Assembly (NCBI GenBank): GCA_902614905.1
Contig: CACMMN010000004.1
Location: 1 to 64,000, forward strand
Direction of reading: 5' to 3'
Length of the DNA: 64,000 nt
Origin: an uncultured Pelagibacteraceae bacterium
Lineage (GTDB): Bacteria; Pseudomonadota; Alphaproteobacteria; Pelagibacterales; Pelagibacteraceae
The notes under the pieces are model-generated. The model was given only the letters and a program-made list of their open reading frames with translations, was not told the origin of the DNA and did no database searches. Made by a program: the position numbers and the translations under genes. Below, one piece after another: positions 24,759 to 32,818 of this stretch. Positions within the stretch are counted from its first letter, which is position 1; each line of letters starts with the position of its first letter.

Positions 24759-25850
24759 ATGAAAAAAATTATTTCAATCTTGTTTACCGCTTTTTTAGTT
24801 TTTGGTTTTGTATCAAACGCTAGCGCTAAAACATTGAAATGTCAGACCGTTCTTAATACTAAAGCAGATGAAGTAAAAATGCTTAAAGACTTCACTGATA
24901 CTGTAACAGCTTTAACTGATGGATCTTTAAAATTTGAAATTTTACCAGCAGGAGCAGTTGTTGGAGTTAAAGAAACTTTAGATGCGGTTGACAAAGGTTT
25001 AATTGACTGTGGATTTGCTTGGACACACTATTGGTCAGGTGATCACCCAGCAGCTATGTTATTTGGTTCACCTGTAGCAGGTGGTGGAGTAGGTATAGAT
25101 AACTTAGCATTTCTATCATGGTTCCAATACGGTGGTGGTAAAGAGCTTTACGACCAATTATGGAAAGAAATGGGAAGAGACATAAAAGGATTTATGCTTC
25201 AACCAGTTGGACCAGAAGCTTTAGGTTGGTTTCCAAAACCAATTAAAGATATGGCTGACTTTAGAAAATATAAATTCAGAACTCCTCCAGGAATCCCAGG
25301 ACAAACTTACAAAGACATTGGTATAGCATCTGTTGCTATGGGTGGTGGTGATATTTTACCAGCACTTGAAGCAGGTACTATTGATGCAGCTGAGTGGTGT
25401 TGTCCAAAACCAGATTTAACGTTTGGTTTTCAAAAAGTCTTAAAACATTACTACTTACAAGGATTACACCAAGTTGTAGTTAATGCTGACTTTTACATAA
25501 CTGGAAAAACTTATAATGCGATGACAGCTCACGAGAAAAAATCTCTTGAAGTTGCTGCTAATGCATCACTAGCAAAATCTTTAAGCTACAGAATTTACGA
25601 AAACGGTAAAGCTTTACAAGAGCTTACTACTAAACATGGGGTTAAATTAGAAGACACTCCATCTGATTATTTCGTAGAATATATGGCTGCAGCAAAAGCT
25701 ACTTTAAATAAAAATGCTGAGAAAAACGCATTTTTCAAAAAAGTATATGACTCTATGAAAGAGTTTGCTGATGTTGCTGTTCCTTTCTGGAGCGGTGCTC
25801 AAATGTCTAATGCTAAGCTTGGAATGGCTCACGCAGCGACATTAAAGTAA
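24759..25850 (+). CDS. dctP: TRAP transporter substrate-binding protein (DctP family)
   Basis: This 363-aa periplasmic protein has a signal peptide (basic KK start, hydrophobic core, cleavage after NASA) and the DctP fold: AGAVVGVKETLDAVDKGLIDCG near residue 70, RTPPGIPGQTYKDIG near 173 (the conserved arginine that clamps a carboxylate or other anion), and ILPALEAGTIDAAEWCCPKPD near 200. The AEW-x-x-P layout is shared with 2-oxoacid binder TakP. A strong GAGAGGG ribosome binding site precedes the ATG. The gene is separated from dctQM by a hairpin terminator, so the binding protein is probably made in excess. An anionic substrate is likely; a sulfonate such as isethionate is an inference. Confidence 0.93.
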   Translation: MKKIISILFTAFLVFGFVSNASAKTLKCQTVLNTKADEVKMLKDFTDTVTALTDGSLKFEILPAGAVVGVKETLDAVDKGLIDCGFAWTHYWSGDHPAAMLFGSPVAGGGVGIDNLAFLSWFQYGGGKELYDQLWKEMGRDIKGFMLQPVGPEALGWFPKPIKDMADFRKYKFRTPPGIPGQTYKDIGIASVAMGGGDILPALEAGTIDAAEWCCPKPDLTFGFQKVLKHYYLQGLHQVVVNADFYITGKTYNAMTAHEKKSLEVAANASLAKSLSYRIYENGKALQELTTKHGVKLEDTPSDYFVEYMAAAKATLNKNAEKNAFFKKVYDSMKEFADVAVPFWSGAQMSNAKLGMAHAATLK

Positions 25851-25876
25851 AAAAGTAATAACTTTTAAATTTAATT

Positions 25877-25909
25877 AAGAGCGGACTTTACAGTCCGCTC
25901 TTTTTGTTT
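25877..25909 (+). terminator. Rho-independent terminator/attenuator between dctP and dctQ
   Basis: AAGAGCGGACT pairs perfectly with AGTCCGCTCTT around a TTAC loop, giving a GC-rich 10-11 bp stem that stands out in this AT-rich sequence, followed by TTTTTGTTT. It lies in the 70-bp gap after dctP and 12 bases before dctQ. Partial read-through would give high dctP and low dctQM expression, the usual stoichiometry for binding-protein transporters. Confidence 0.88.
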
Positions 25910-25920
25910 AAAATTCCTTT

Positions 25921-26535
25921 ATGTCAGACAAACAATCAAACTTTGATATATCAGATGAAATGATTGCTGAGAGGCGAGGGACCTCTAATAAAATGCCTGA
26001 AGATATGCCATCATGGATGGCAAACACCATATTAAGAGTAGATAAATTTAGTAAAATCGTTGGAAATATAGTTTGTTGGATTTTAATTCCATTAATTTTT
26101 GCAATGACTTATGAGGTTATTGCTCGAAAATTATTTTTAGCTCCTACAATTTGGGCATACGATATAAGTAGATTTCTTTATGGTGCATTATTTATGTTGG
26201 GTGCAGCTTATGCTCTATCAAAAGGAGTTCATATAAGAGCAGATTTTTTATATAGAAATTTTAAAACTAAGACACAGGGTTTAATAGATTTTTGGTTATA
26301 TATTTTATTTTATTTTCCAGGACTTCTTGTTTTTTTATACATGACAATCGGTTTTGTTGAAGAGTCTATTAGAAGAGGTGAAAGAGGCATGGATACTACT
26401 TGGATGCCTTTTATGTGGCCAATTAAAACATGTTTATTGGTTGGAATAATCTTTTTATTAATTCAAGGTGTATCAGAATTATTAAAAAGTTATTGGGCAA
26501 GCAAAAAAGGTGAATGGCCAGGGGACAATAAATGA
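25921..26535 (+). CDS. dctQ: TRAP transporter small membrane subunit (DctQ family)
   Basis: This 204-aa subunit has a long hydrophilic N-terminus (to about residue 40) and four helices, with ARKLFLAPTIWAYDISRFLYG after helix 1, the conserved W-x-x-E/D-x-x-R-F/Y pattern of DctQ, and HIRADFLYRNF after helix 2. It pairs with DctM to form the secondary transporter. Its stop overlaps the dctM start (ATGA). The N-terminal extension of about 30 residues is longer than in many DctQ proteins and contains MPEDMPSWM, of unknown use. Confidence 0.9.
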   Translation: MSDKQSNFDISDEMIAERRGTSNKMPEDMPSWMANTILRVDKFSKIVGNIVCWILIPLIFAMTYEVIARKLFLAPTIWAYDISRFLYGALFMLGAAYALSKGVHIRADFLYRNFKTKTQGLIDFWLYILFYFPGLLVFLYMTIGFVEESIRRGERGMDTTWMPFMWPIKTCLLVGIIFLLIQGVSELLKSYWASKKGEWPGDNK

Positions 26536-27866
26536 TCGCAGAGTTAATTGATCCAGCAATATTAGGTTTTATTTTAGTTGGTGTAATGTTATTTGCAATA
26601 TTTGTTGGTTTTCCTATTTCATTTACATTAATTTTTTTAGGATTTGTTTTCGGATATTTAGGATTTGGAAAATTAGTTTTTTATTTAATGACGCTACAAT
26701 TTTCCATGGTAATGACTGAGCAAACCCTAGCAGCAGTTCCACTATTTGTATTTATGGGTATAATGATGGAACAAGCTGGTTTAATGGAAAGATTATTTTC
26801 TGCTTTTCAACTAATGCTGGCTAAAGTTCGAGGCTCTTTATATTACGCTGTTTTATTTGTCTCAGTTATATTCGCAGCTGCAACAGGAATTGTTGGTGCT
26901 TCGGTTACAATTTTAGGAATTATGGCTGCAAAATCAATGAACCGTTCAAGTTACGATGTGAGACTTGCGGCTGGAACCATAACTGCTGGCGGAACATTAG
27001 GAATATTAATCCCACCAAGTATAATGTTAGTTGTAATGGGTCCTATTATGGAGATTCCTGTTATTGACTTATTTGCGGCTGCAATTTTCCCTGGAATTTT
27101 ATTAGCAACATTGTACGCGGCTTATACAACAATAAGATGCATGATGAACCCAAATCTTGGGCCACCATTACCAGAAGATATGAGGGCTACAAGTATGAAA
27201 AAAGTTTGGATTGAATTTTTTTTAGGTTTAGTACCTCCAGCAGCTTTAGTGTTTGCAGCACTTGGAAGTATTCTGTTAGGATTTGCCACTCCAACTGAAG
27301 CTGCAGGATGCGGTGCAATGGGTGCATTATTATTGTCTTTAGCTTATAAAAAATTGACATTACCAAAATTACAAGAAGCATTAGTAAAAACATTGGAAAT
27401 TACTGCACTTATAATGGTTTTAGTTGCGGCATCAAACTTTTTTGGTGCAGTATTTGCAAGACTAGGTACACCAACTTTATTAACAGAATTTTTATTAGGA
27501 TTAGAAATGAACAAATATCTAATCCTTGCAATGATAATGGTTATGATCTTTCTATTAGGTTGGCCTCTTGAATGGGTACCAATAGTAATGATTATAATTC
27601 CGATAATTTTACCTTTAGTTGAAGCTTTAGGATTTAATTTAACCTGGTTTGCAATATTAGTTGCCGTAAATTTACAAACCGCCTGGCTATCACCTCCTGT
27701 AGCATTATCAGCTTATTTTTTAAAAGGAGTCGTACCAGAATGGGATTTAAAGGATATTTATCTAGGAATGATGCAATTTATGGTACTCCAAATAATTGGT
27801 CTTATTATTATTATTATATTTCCTAAAATAGTCCTTTGGCTGCCATCTGTCTTGTATGGACAGTAA
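26532..27866 (+). CDS. dctM: TRAP transporter large membrane subunit (DctM family)
   Basis: This 444-aa protein has about twelve helices and the DctM landmarks: PLFVFMGIMMEQAGL near residue 73, AATGIVGASVTILG near 117, TAGGTLGILIPPSI near 153 (the fixed TxGGTLGxLIPPS signature) and FATPTEAAGCGAMGALLLS. It is the sodium-driven channel partner of dctP and dctQ. No other DctP gene is near, so this is one complete system. The length and helix count are typical; the last 25 residues end in a hydrophobic I-rich helix. Confidence 0.94.
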   Translation: MIAELIDPAILGFILVGVMLFAIFVGFPISFTLIFLGFVFGYLGFGKLVFYLMTLQFSMVMTEQTLAAVPLFVFMGIMMEQAGLMERLFSAFQLMLAKVRGSLYYAVLFVSVIFAAATGIVGASVTILGIMAAKSMNRSSYDVRLAAGTITAGGTLGILIPPSIMLVVMGPIMEIPVIDLFAAAIFPGILLATLYAAYTTIRCMMNPNLGPPLPEDMRATSMKKVWIEFFLGLVPPAALVFAALGSILLGFATPTEAAGCGAMGALLLSLAYKKLTLPKLQEALVKTLEITALIMVLVAASNFFGAVFARLGTPTLLTEFLLGLEMNKYLILAMIMVMIFLLGWPLEWVPIVMIIIPIILPLVEALGFNLTWFAILVAVNLQTAWLSPPVALSAYFLKGVVPEWDLKDIYLGMMQFMVLQIIGLIIIIIFPKIVLWLPSVLYGQ

Positions 27867-27890
27867 TTTATATATGATTATTATGGAATA

Positions 27891-29351
27891 GTGAGTCCTA
27901 ATAAAGAAAATATTCATTTAACAAACTGGGAAATAGTTTCAGTAAATCCAACAAATAAAAATTGGAATTGGAAAGATATATTTTGTTTTTGGACTGTTGG
28001 AACGCAAAGCATCATTTCTTTCGCTTTATTAGGTTCTTTATATTTACTTTATAATTTAAATTTTTATGAAGTTTTATTTGGCTCAATATTAGCATCAATT
28101 TTAGTTTGTTTTTTTTCAAACCTTGGTGGAGCACCTTCACAAAGACATGGTATACCTTTTCCAGTATTTTTAAGAATATCAACTGGTTATTTGGGAGCAA
28201 AATATATTAGTCTTTTAAGAGGATTTGTTGGCTTATTTTTTTTTGGAGTACAAACTTTTTTTATCTCTAAATCAATTGGATACTTAATAAGAATTACTTT
28301 ATTCAATATTGATAGTAATTTTTTAGATATCGATATTTTTTTAATATATTTCATGTCAATGAACCTGATTGACTGGTTATCTTTCGTATTCACTTTATTG
28401 ATTCAGTTTTTAATTTTTAGCAATGGACAAAAAAGAATAAAGAATTTCGTAAATTTTTCAGCAATGTTTGTTTTTTTTGGACTATTTTTATTTTTTTTAA
28501 TTTTTATTTCTGAAAGTGACCTATATGTTATAGAAACATTATCAGATAGGTTAAACTTATCTGGTGGATTTGAAGAATTTAAATTAGCGAATATGATTGG
28601 TATCACAGGAACATTATTTGCATATTATTCAATATTAATTTTGAACTTTGGTGACTACTCACGATATGTAAAGGATACAAAAGAATTAACTAAAGGTAAT
28701 ATATCTTTAGCTTTTTCTTTAATTCTGTTTTCTTTTTTTGTATTAGTTATTATTGTTGGTTCTGATACATATTTTAGAAGTAATAACATTAACATTTCAA
28801 CAGTTCTTACAAACCCTACAGATATTATAGGAAAACTAAATAATACAATTTTAACAGTGGTTGTATTAATATTTATTTTATTTGCGTCGTCCTCTACAAA
28901 TTTAATTGCAAACTATATCCCAACTCAAAATATCATTATAAATTTTATGCCGAAAAATATGACTTTAAAAAAATCAGGTTTAACTATATTGTTTTTTGGT
29001 TTTTTTGTTGGAGCACTTTGGACACCACTTTTGAGCCAAAACGGGTCCTTATCAATCTTAGATACCATTGCGAGTTTTTTTGGACCTATATTTGGAATTG
29101 TAATTGTTGATTATTATGTAATTAAAAAAAGAATTTTAATCAATAAAGACATATTTTTTGCAGATGAAAAAAGTGCCTACATGTATTCTAAAGGATGGAA
29201 TTTAAAAGCATTATATTCAATTTTAATTGGAACTATCTTTGCATTTTCAACTATTTGGAATACTAATCTTAATATATTTCAATCTTTTTCTTGGATAATT
29301 GGTTTTGTTGTTTCAAGTATTGTCTATTACCTGCTAGCAAGTGAAAAATGA
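27891..29351 (+). CDS. NCS1-family nucleobase/allantoin permease
   Basis: This 486-aa permease starts at GTG (27891), 24 bp after dctM. It has about twelve helices with GGAPSQRHGIPFPVFLRISTGYLGA near residue 80, the conserved N-x-G-x-x-x-R-x-G-I-P-F-x-V-x-x-R signature of cytosine/purine/hydantoin NCS1 carriers, and FGPIFGIVIVDYYVIKK near 380. It probably imports a nucleobase or its breakdown product (allantoin, hydantoin, thiamine precursor) with a cation. The SDR gene overlaps its stop (ATGA). Substrate is not decided by the visible residues. Confidence 0.88.
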   Translation: MSPNKENIHLTNWEIVSVNPTNKNWNWKDIFCFWTVGTQSIISFALLGSLYLLYNLNFYEVLFGSILASILVCFFSNLGGAPSQRHGIPFPVFLRISTGYLGAKYISLLRGFVGLFFFGVQTFFISKSIGYLIRITLFNIDSNFLDIDIFLIYFMSMNLIDWLSFVFTLLIQFLIFSNGQKRIKNFVNFSAMFVFFGLFLFFLIFISESDLYVIETLSDRLNLSGGFEEFKLANMIGITGTLFAYYSILILNFGDYSRYVKDTKELTKGNISLAFSLILFSFFVLVIIVGSDTYFRSNNINISTVLTNPTDIIGKLNNTILTVVVLIFILFASSSTNLIANYIPTQNIIINFMPKNMTLKKSGLTILFFGFFVGALWTPLLSQNGSLSILDTIASFFGPIFGIVIVDYYVIKKRILINKDIFFADEKSAYMYSKGWNLKALYSILIGTIFAFSTIWNTNLNIFQSFSWIIGFVVSSIVYYLLASEK

Positions 29352-30094
29352 ATACATTTGATTTAAAAAAAAAAGTTGCGATAGTTACAGGTGGAGCCCA
29401 AGGTTTTGGTTTGGATATAACAAAAAGATTTCTTAAATCAGGGGCGAAAGTAATTATTTGGGATAATGACGAAAATGAATTAAAAAAAATTGTTAAGAAA
29501 ATTAACAATAAAAATTTATATAAACAACTAGTCGATGTAACAGATCCTGAAAACGTTGAAGATGCTGTCAGCAAAATCACTAAAAACATGAAAATTGATA
29601 TATTAGTTAATAGTGCTGGTATCACCGGTTCAACTAATGAGCTGTGGAATTACGATTACGAAGAGTGGAAAACAATTGTTGATATAAATTTACACGGAAC
29701 TTTTAATTGCTGTAAGGCTGTAGTTCCACATATGATAAAAAAAAATTATGGAAGAATAGTTAATATAGCTTCAGTTTCTGGAAAAGATGGTAATGCAAAA
29801 GCTAGCGCATATAGCTCTTCAAAAGCAGGCGTAATTGCACTTACAAAATCTCTCGGAAAGGAATTAGCACATAAAAATATAGCCGTAAATGCAGTAACAC
29901 CAGCGGGTGCTAAAACAAGGATTTTAAATCAAATGTCAAAAGAACACGTTAAAAGAATGCTTTCTAAAGTTCCAAGAGCAAGATTTCTGAAATTAAACGA
30001 GCTTTCATCAATGATATGTTGGCTTTCATCTGACGAAAATTCGTTTTCCACCGCCGCAGTCTTTGATATTAGCGGCGGTAGATCTACCTATTAA
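29348..30094 (+). CDS. Short-chain dehydrogenase/reductase, FabG-like
   Basis: This 248-aa SDR has the cofactor motif GGAQGFGLD (an unusual GGAQGFG version), a cofactor-selecting strand ending IIWDNDE (an acidic residue that favours NAD), NSAGITG, the ISVSG-type NIASVSG and YSSSK catalytic motif, and ends in DISGGRSTY. The family oxidises or reduces sugars, polyols, 3-oxoacyl esters or hydroxyacids. It is translationally coupled to the NCS1 permease (ATGA), so it may act on the imported compound or a product of it. I cannot name the substrate. Confidence 0.87.
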   Translation: MNTFDLKKKVAIVTGGAQGFGLDITKRFLKSGAKVIIWDNDENELKKIVKKINNKNLYKQLVDVTDPENVEDAVSKITKNMKIDILVNSAGITGSTNELWNYDYEEWKTIVDINLHGTFNCCKAVVPHMIKKNYGRIVNIASVSGKDGNAKASAYSSSKAGVIALTKSLGKELAHKNIAVNAVTPAGAKTRILNQMSKEHVKRMLSKVPRARFLKLNELSSMICWLSSDENSFSTAAVFDISGGRSTY

Positions 30095-30095
30095 T

Positions 30096-30230
30096 TTATT
30101 TATTTTTAGGTTTTTCTAAAGGCAAAATTGTATTTTCAAGTTTAAATAAACTATCTTCGTTAGCGATAACAGGTGCTAAAATAATTACTGACCAATAAAT
30201 TAAAAGTATGAAGATTGATACTAATTTCAA
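30096..30230 (-). CDS. Small secreted/membrane protein (44 aa, TTG start, tentative)
   Basis: This frame is too short for the track. TTG at 30230 overlaps the TGA of the lipoprotein gene upstream (TTGA) and opens 44 codons to TAA. The translation starts with KLVSIFILLIYWSVIILAPVIA, which looks like a signal peptide ending APVIA, then a 20-residue tail with ENTILPLEKPKNK. The composition is coding-like and no other feature explains the 133-bp gap. The non-ATG start and lack of a known family keep the confidence low; a +1 frame from the nearby ATG gives a polar 27-aa peptide. Confidence 0.42.
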   Translation of the reverse strand: MKLVSIFILLIYWSVIILAPVIANEDSLFKLENTILPLEKPKNK

Positions 30231-30433
30231 AGTTTCTCTCCATTGACTACACAATTTTGCTTATTTATTTTTTGATCAAAGTTTTCTAAATTTTCATTGT
30301 TGATAATCCATACAAAAGATTTTTCGTAAGTATTATCTTCGGCTAATTTAGTACATTTTTTACCAAGTTTAACTGAATGTGTTGAGCATCCAGTCATAAC
30401 TAATAGTAATATAAGGGGTATTAAAAGTTTCAT
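30227..30433 (-). CDS. Small lipoprotein (68 aa)
   Basis: A type II signal peptide is clear: MKLLIPLILLLVMTGCS, with a lipobox VMTGC, so the mature protein is a lipid-anchored 52-residue domain. It contains three further cysteines (including GKKC and QNCV), KSFVWIINNENLENF and a charged region. No known family is recognised. The stop overlaps the TTG of a possible 44-aa downstream gene. An outer-membrane or periplasmic-face location is expected. Confidence 0.8.
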   Translation of the reverse strand: MKLLIPLILLLVMTGCSTHSVKLGKKCTKLAEDNTYEKSFVWIINNENLENFDQKINKQNCVVNGEKL

Positions 30434-30540
30434 GAGTAATAAATAGCCTTAAATAATGAATTTCGAATGTCTGAAAAATGTCAAAAGTAAGATTTTCAAA
30501 TTATTTGAATTTTTTTTTTTTTAGTCTATAGCTTCCCAAA

Positions 30541-31188
30541 ATGAAAAAAATTTTAATATTAATTATCTCAATTTTCTTCTTTAACAATGTATACGGGGAT
30601 AATTTAAAAATATTTCATTTTAATAATGAGGAGTTAGATACTTTAAAAGTAAGAAAAATTAGAGGCGCTAAAAATCTCACTAATTATAGCTTGGGCAATA
30701 ATGAAAAAGGTAATTATTTGAGGGCTGAAGTTGAAGATGGGGGATCAGGTTTAGGAAAAGAAGTTTTAGTGGATCTTAATAAAACCCCATTTTTAAATAT
30801 TACCTGGAAAGTTGAAAAAGACTTAAGCGGCATTAATGAGAAAACAAAAAAAGGGCATGATTTTGCTGCGAGATTCTTCGTAGTTAAAAAAACTGGTCTA
30901 ACACCACTTTCAAACAAAGCGATAAACTACGTTTTTTCAAGCAATGAAGAAATTGAAGACCATTGGACTAGCCCTTATACCAAAAGTTCGATTGACTATG
31001 TGTTATCATCTACGAAAAATACCTTAGATGAGTGGGTTACGGTGAAAACTAATGTAAAAGAAGATTATAAAAAATTGCATAATTTAGATGTCGATATATT
31101 AGACGGGGTTGCGATAATGGCCGATACTGATCAGTCAAAAAAGCGATCAATTTCTTATTTCCAAAACATATATTTTTCAGCCAATTAA
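30541..31188 (+). CDS. DUF3047 exported protein
   Basis: This 215-aa protein has a signal peptide (KKILILIISIFFFNNVYG) and then the DUF3047 pattern: NITWKVEK, HDFAARFFVVKK (an F/A-A-R-F/L-x-V motif), VFSSNEEI, WTSPYT and a C-terminal IMADTDQSK. DUF3047 proteins are periplasmic, beta-rich and of unknown function. The gene starts the ybgC pair (10-bp gap). The spacer before it (30434-30540) ends in a nine-base poly-T run and contains no visible gene. Whether it binds a polymer or metal is unknown. Confidence 0.8.
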   Translation: MKKILILIISIFFFNNVYGDNLKIFHFNNEELDTLKVRKIRGAKNLTNYSLGNNEKGNYLRAEVEDGGSGLGKEVLVDLNKTPFLNITWKVEKDLSGINEKTKKGHDFAARFFVVKKTGLTPLSNKAINYVFSSNEEIEDHWTSPYTKSSIDYVLSSTKNTLDEWVTVKTNVKEDYKKLHNLDVDILDGVAIMADTDQSKKRSISYFQNIYFSAN

Positions 31189-31198
31189 TAAATTTATA

Positions 31199-31594
31199 AT
31201 GAATGAATTTAGCTATAAATTAAAAGTTTTTTATGAGGATACCGACTCAGGTGGTGTGGTTTATTATGCAAATTATTTAAAGTTTTTTGAGAGAGCAAGA
31301 ACTGAGGCAATTGCACAAATTGGCTTAAGCAATAAAAAACTATTAGAGGAAAATGGAATTTTTATAATAGTGAAATCTTGTAATATCGAATACAAAAAAC
31401 CTGCCAAACTTGAAGACCAAATAGAAATAAAATCTAATATAATTTCAATATCTAATACATCTTTTAAGATGAGACAAAAGGCTTTCAGAGATAATGTATT
31501 AATAACTGACTGTGAAATACACTTAGTTATAGTTGATAAAAAAGGAAAACCATCAAAAATACCTGAAATCCTAAAAAAAAAATTAGAGAACTAA
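31199..31594 (+). CDS. ybgC: YbgC-type acyl-CoA thioesterase (hot-dog fold)
   Basis: This 131-aa thioesterase carries the 4-HBT/YbgC signature DTDSGGVVYYANYLKFFERART near residues 15-36, with the catalytic aspartate in VVYYANY, and CNIEYKKPAKLEDQIEI. In other proteobacteria it heads the tol-pal operon and hydrolyses short acyl-CoA or acyl-ACP thioesters. Here the following gene is a convergent DNA glycosylase, not tolQ, so the tol genes lie elsewhere. The product is cytoplasmic and probably tetrameric. The preceding DUF3047 gene may share a transcript. Confidence 0.9.
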   Translation: MNEFSYKLKVFYEDTDSGGVVYYANYLKFFERARTEAIAQIGLSNKKLLEENGIFIIVKSCNIEYKKPAKLEDQIEIKSNIISISNTSFKMRQKAFRDNVLITDCEIHLVIVDKKGKPSKIPEILKKKLEN

Positions 31595-32265
31595 TTTAAT
31601 TCAAGTGCCTTTTTAAAAAGGTGCTTCATTTTTTTTTCGTTAATTCTTCCGGTATTAACATTTCTTGGACTTGGATGATAACAGGCAACTAAATTAATAT
31701 TTTTTGGTAGAGTATAAATTTTGCCGTGAGAAAAATATACTTTGTCTTTAAAGTCATAATTTTCTTTAAAAAACAATACACAACTATCAAAAGCAATTTT
31801 TCCTAATGCAACAATTGTTTTTAGATTTTTTAGATTTTTTATTTCATTATGAAAAAAACTAAAACAATTGCTTAATTCATTTTTATTGGGCTTATCTCCA
31901 GGAGGTACACACTTAAGGGCTGTAGTTATATACGCATTTTTTAATTCTAATCCATCGTTTATGTTATCCGAATACGACTGATTTGAAATTTTAACACCAT
32001 ACAAACATTTATATAAAAAATCTGATGATCTATCGCCAGTAAAAACTCTACCAGTTCTTGTTCCACCATGTGCAGCTGGTGCTAGTCCCACAAAAAGTAA
32101 TTTTCCGAAAACATCACCAAATCCTGTTATAGGTTTGCCCCAATAGGTTTCATTTTGATATTGCTTCCTTTTTTCATTTGATATCTTATTTCTAAATTTT
32201 ACCAATCTTGGACATTTACTACATTTAATTATAGATTTATTTAGTTTTATAAAACCAAAGTTCAT
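31591..32265 (-). CDS. Uracil-DNA glycosylase family 5 (UDGb) with [4Fe-4S]
   Basis: This 224-aa protein has the family 5 active-site motif GLAPAAHGGTRTGRVFTGDRSSD near residue 76 and the C-terminal HPSPRN near 205. UDGb removes uracil (also hypoxanthine and xanthine) from DNA. Four cysteines suited to a [4Fe-4S] cluster are visible: KCSKCPRL at the N-terminus, LKCVPPG and NCFSF near residues 125-140. The start codon overlaps that of a divergent histidine phosphatase, and the stop overlaps ybgC, so no non-coding DNA remains around it. Repair of cytosine deamination is a sensible need in an AT-rich marine genome. Confidence 0.9.
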   Translation of the reverse strand: MNFGFIKLNKSIIKCSKCPRLVKFRNKISNEKRKQYQNETYWGKPITGFGDVFGKLLFVGLAPAAHGGTRTGRVFTGDRSSDFLYKCLYGVKISNQSYSDNINDGLELKNAYITTALKCVPPGDKPNKNELSNCFSFFHNEIKNLKNLKTIVALGKIAFDSCVLFFKENYDFKDKVYFSHGKIYTLPKNINLVACYHPSPRNVNTGRINEKKMKHLFKKALELN

Positions 32266-32266
32266 G

Positions 32267-32818
32267 ATGAAACATTTTAAAATAATAATTCTAATTATTC
32301 TATTTCTTTTTAATAATAAAAGTTATGCTGAAGAAAATATTGTGGAAATCTTAAAAAAAAACAATAATATTATTTTTATAAGACATTCACTTGCACCAGG
32401 GTCTGGAGATCCAGAAAATATAAATTTAAAAGATTGCAAAACACAAAGAAATTTAAGCAGTGAAGGAATTAAACAATCAAAAAAAATTGGTAACTTTTTT
32501 AAAAAAAATAATATTAAAGTTGAACATGTTTTTTCGAGCGAGTGGTGTAGATGTAAAGATACTGCTTATCATGCATTCGAGAATTTTAAAACATTTGATG
32601 CACTTAACTCCTTTTATAGTGAAAAATTTTATAAAAATAAAAATAATCAAATAAAGAAGCTTAAAAAATTTATAAGTGATTGGGATAGTACCTCAAATTT
32701 AGTTTTAGTAACCCATTACGTTGTAATATTAGAAATATTTGGAATCGGAACTGGATCAGGAGAAATAATAATTTCCAATAAAAAATATGAAATAAAAGAT
32801 AGAATTGAAATAAATTAA
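32267..32818 (+). CDS. Exported histidine phosphatase family protein
   Basis: A 183-aa protein is predicted from the second ATG at 32267 (the first, at 32264, is one codon upstream). A signal peptide is visible (KHFKIIILIILFLFNNKSYA). The phosphoglycerate-mutase-like signature IIFIRHSLAPGSGDPENI holds the catalytic RH pair, followed by DCKTQRNLSSEGIKQSKKIG, SSEWCRCKDTA and a late VTHYVV with the second histidine. The family removes phosphate from small molecules in the periplasm. The gene is divergent from the uracil-DNA glycosylase with the start codons overlapping, so each promoter lies inside the other gene. Confidence 0.85.
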   Translation: MKHFKIIILIILFLFNNKSYAEENIVEILKKNNNIIFIRHSLAPGSGDPENINLKDCKTQRNLSSEGIKQSKKIGNFFKKNNIKVEHVFSSEWCRCKDTAYHAFENFKTFDALNSFYSEKFYKNKNNQIKKLKKFISDWDSTSNLVLVTHYVVILEIFGIGTGSGEIIISNKKYEIKDRIEIN

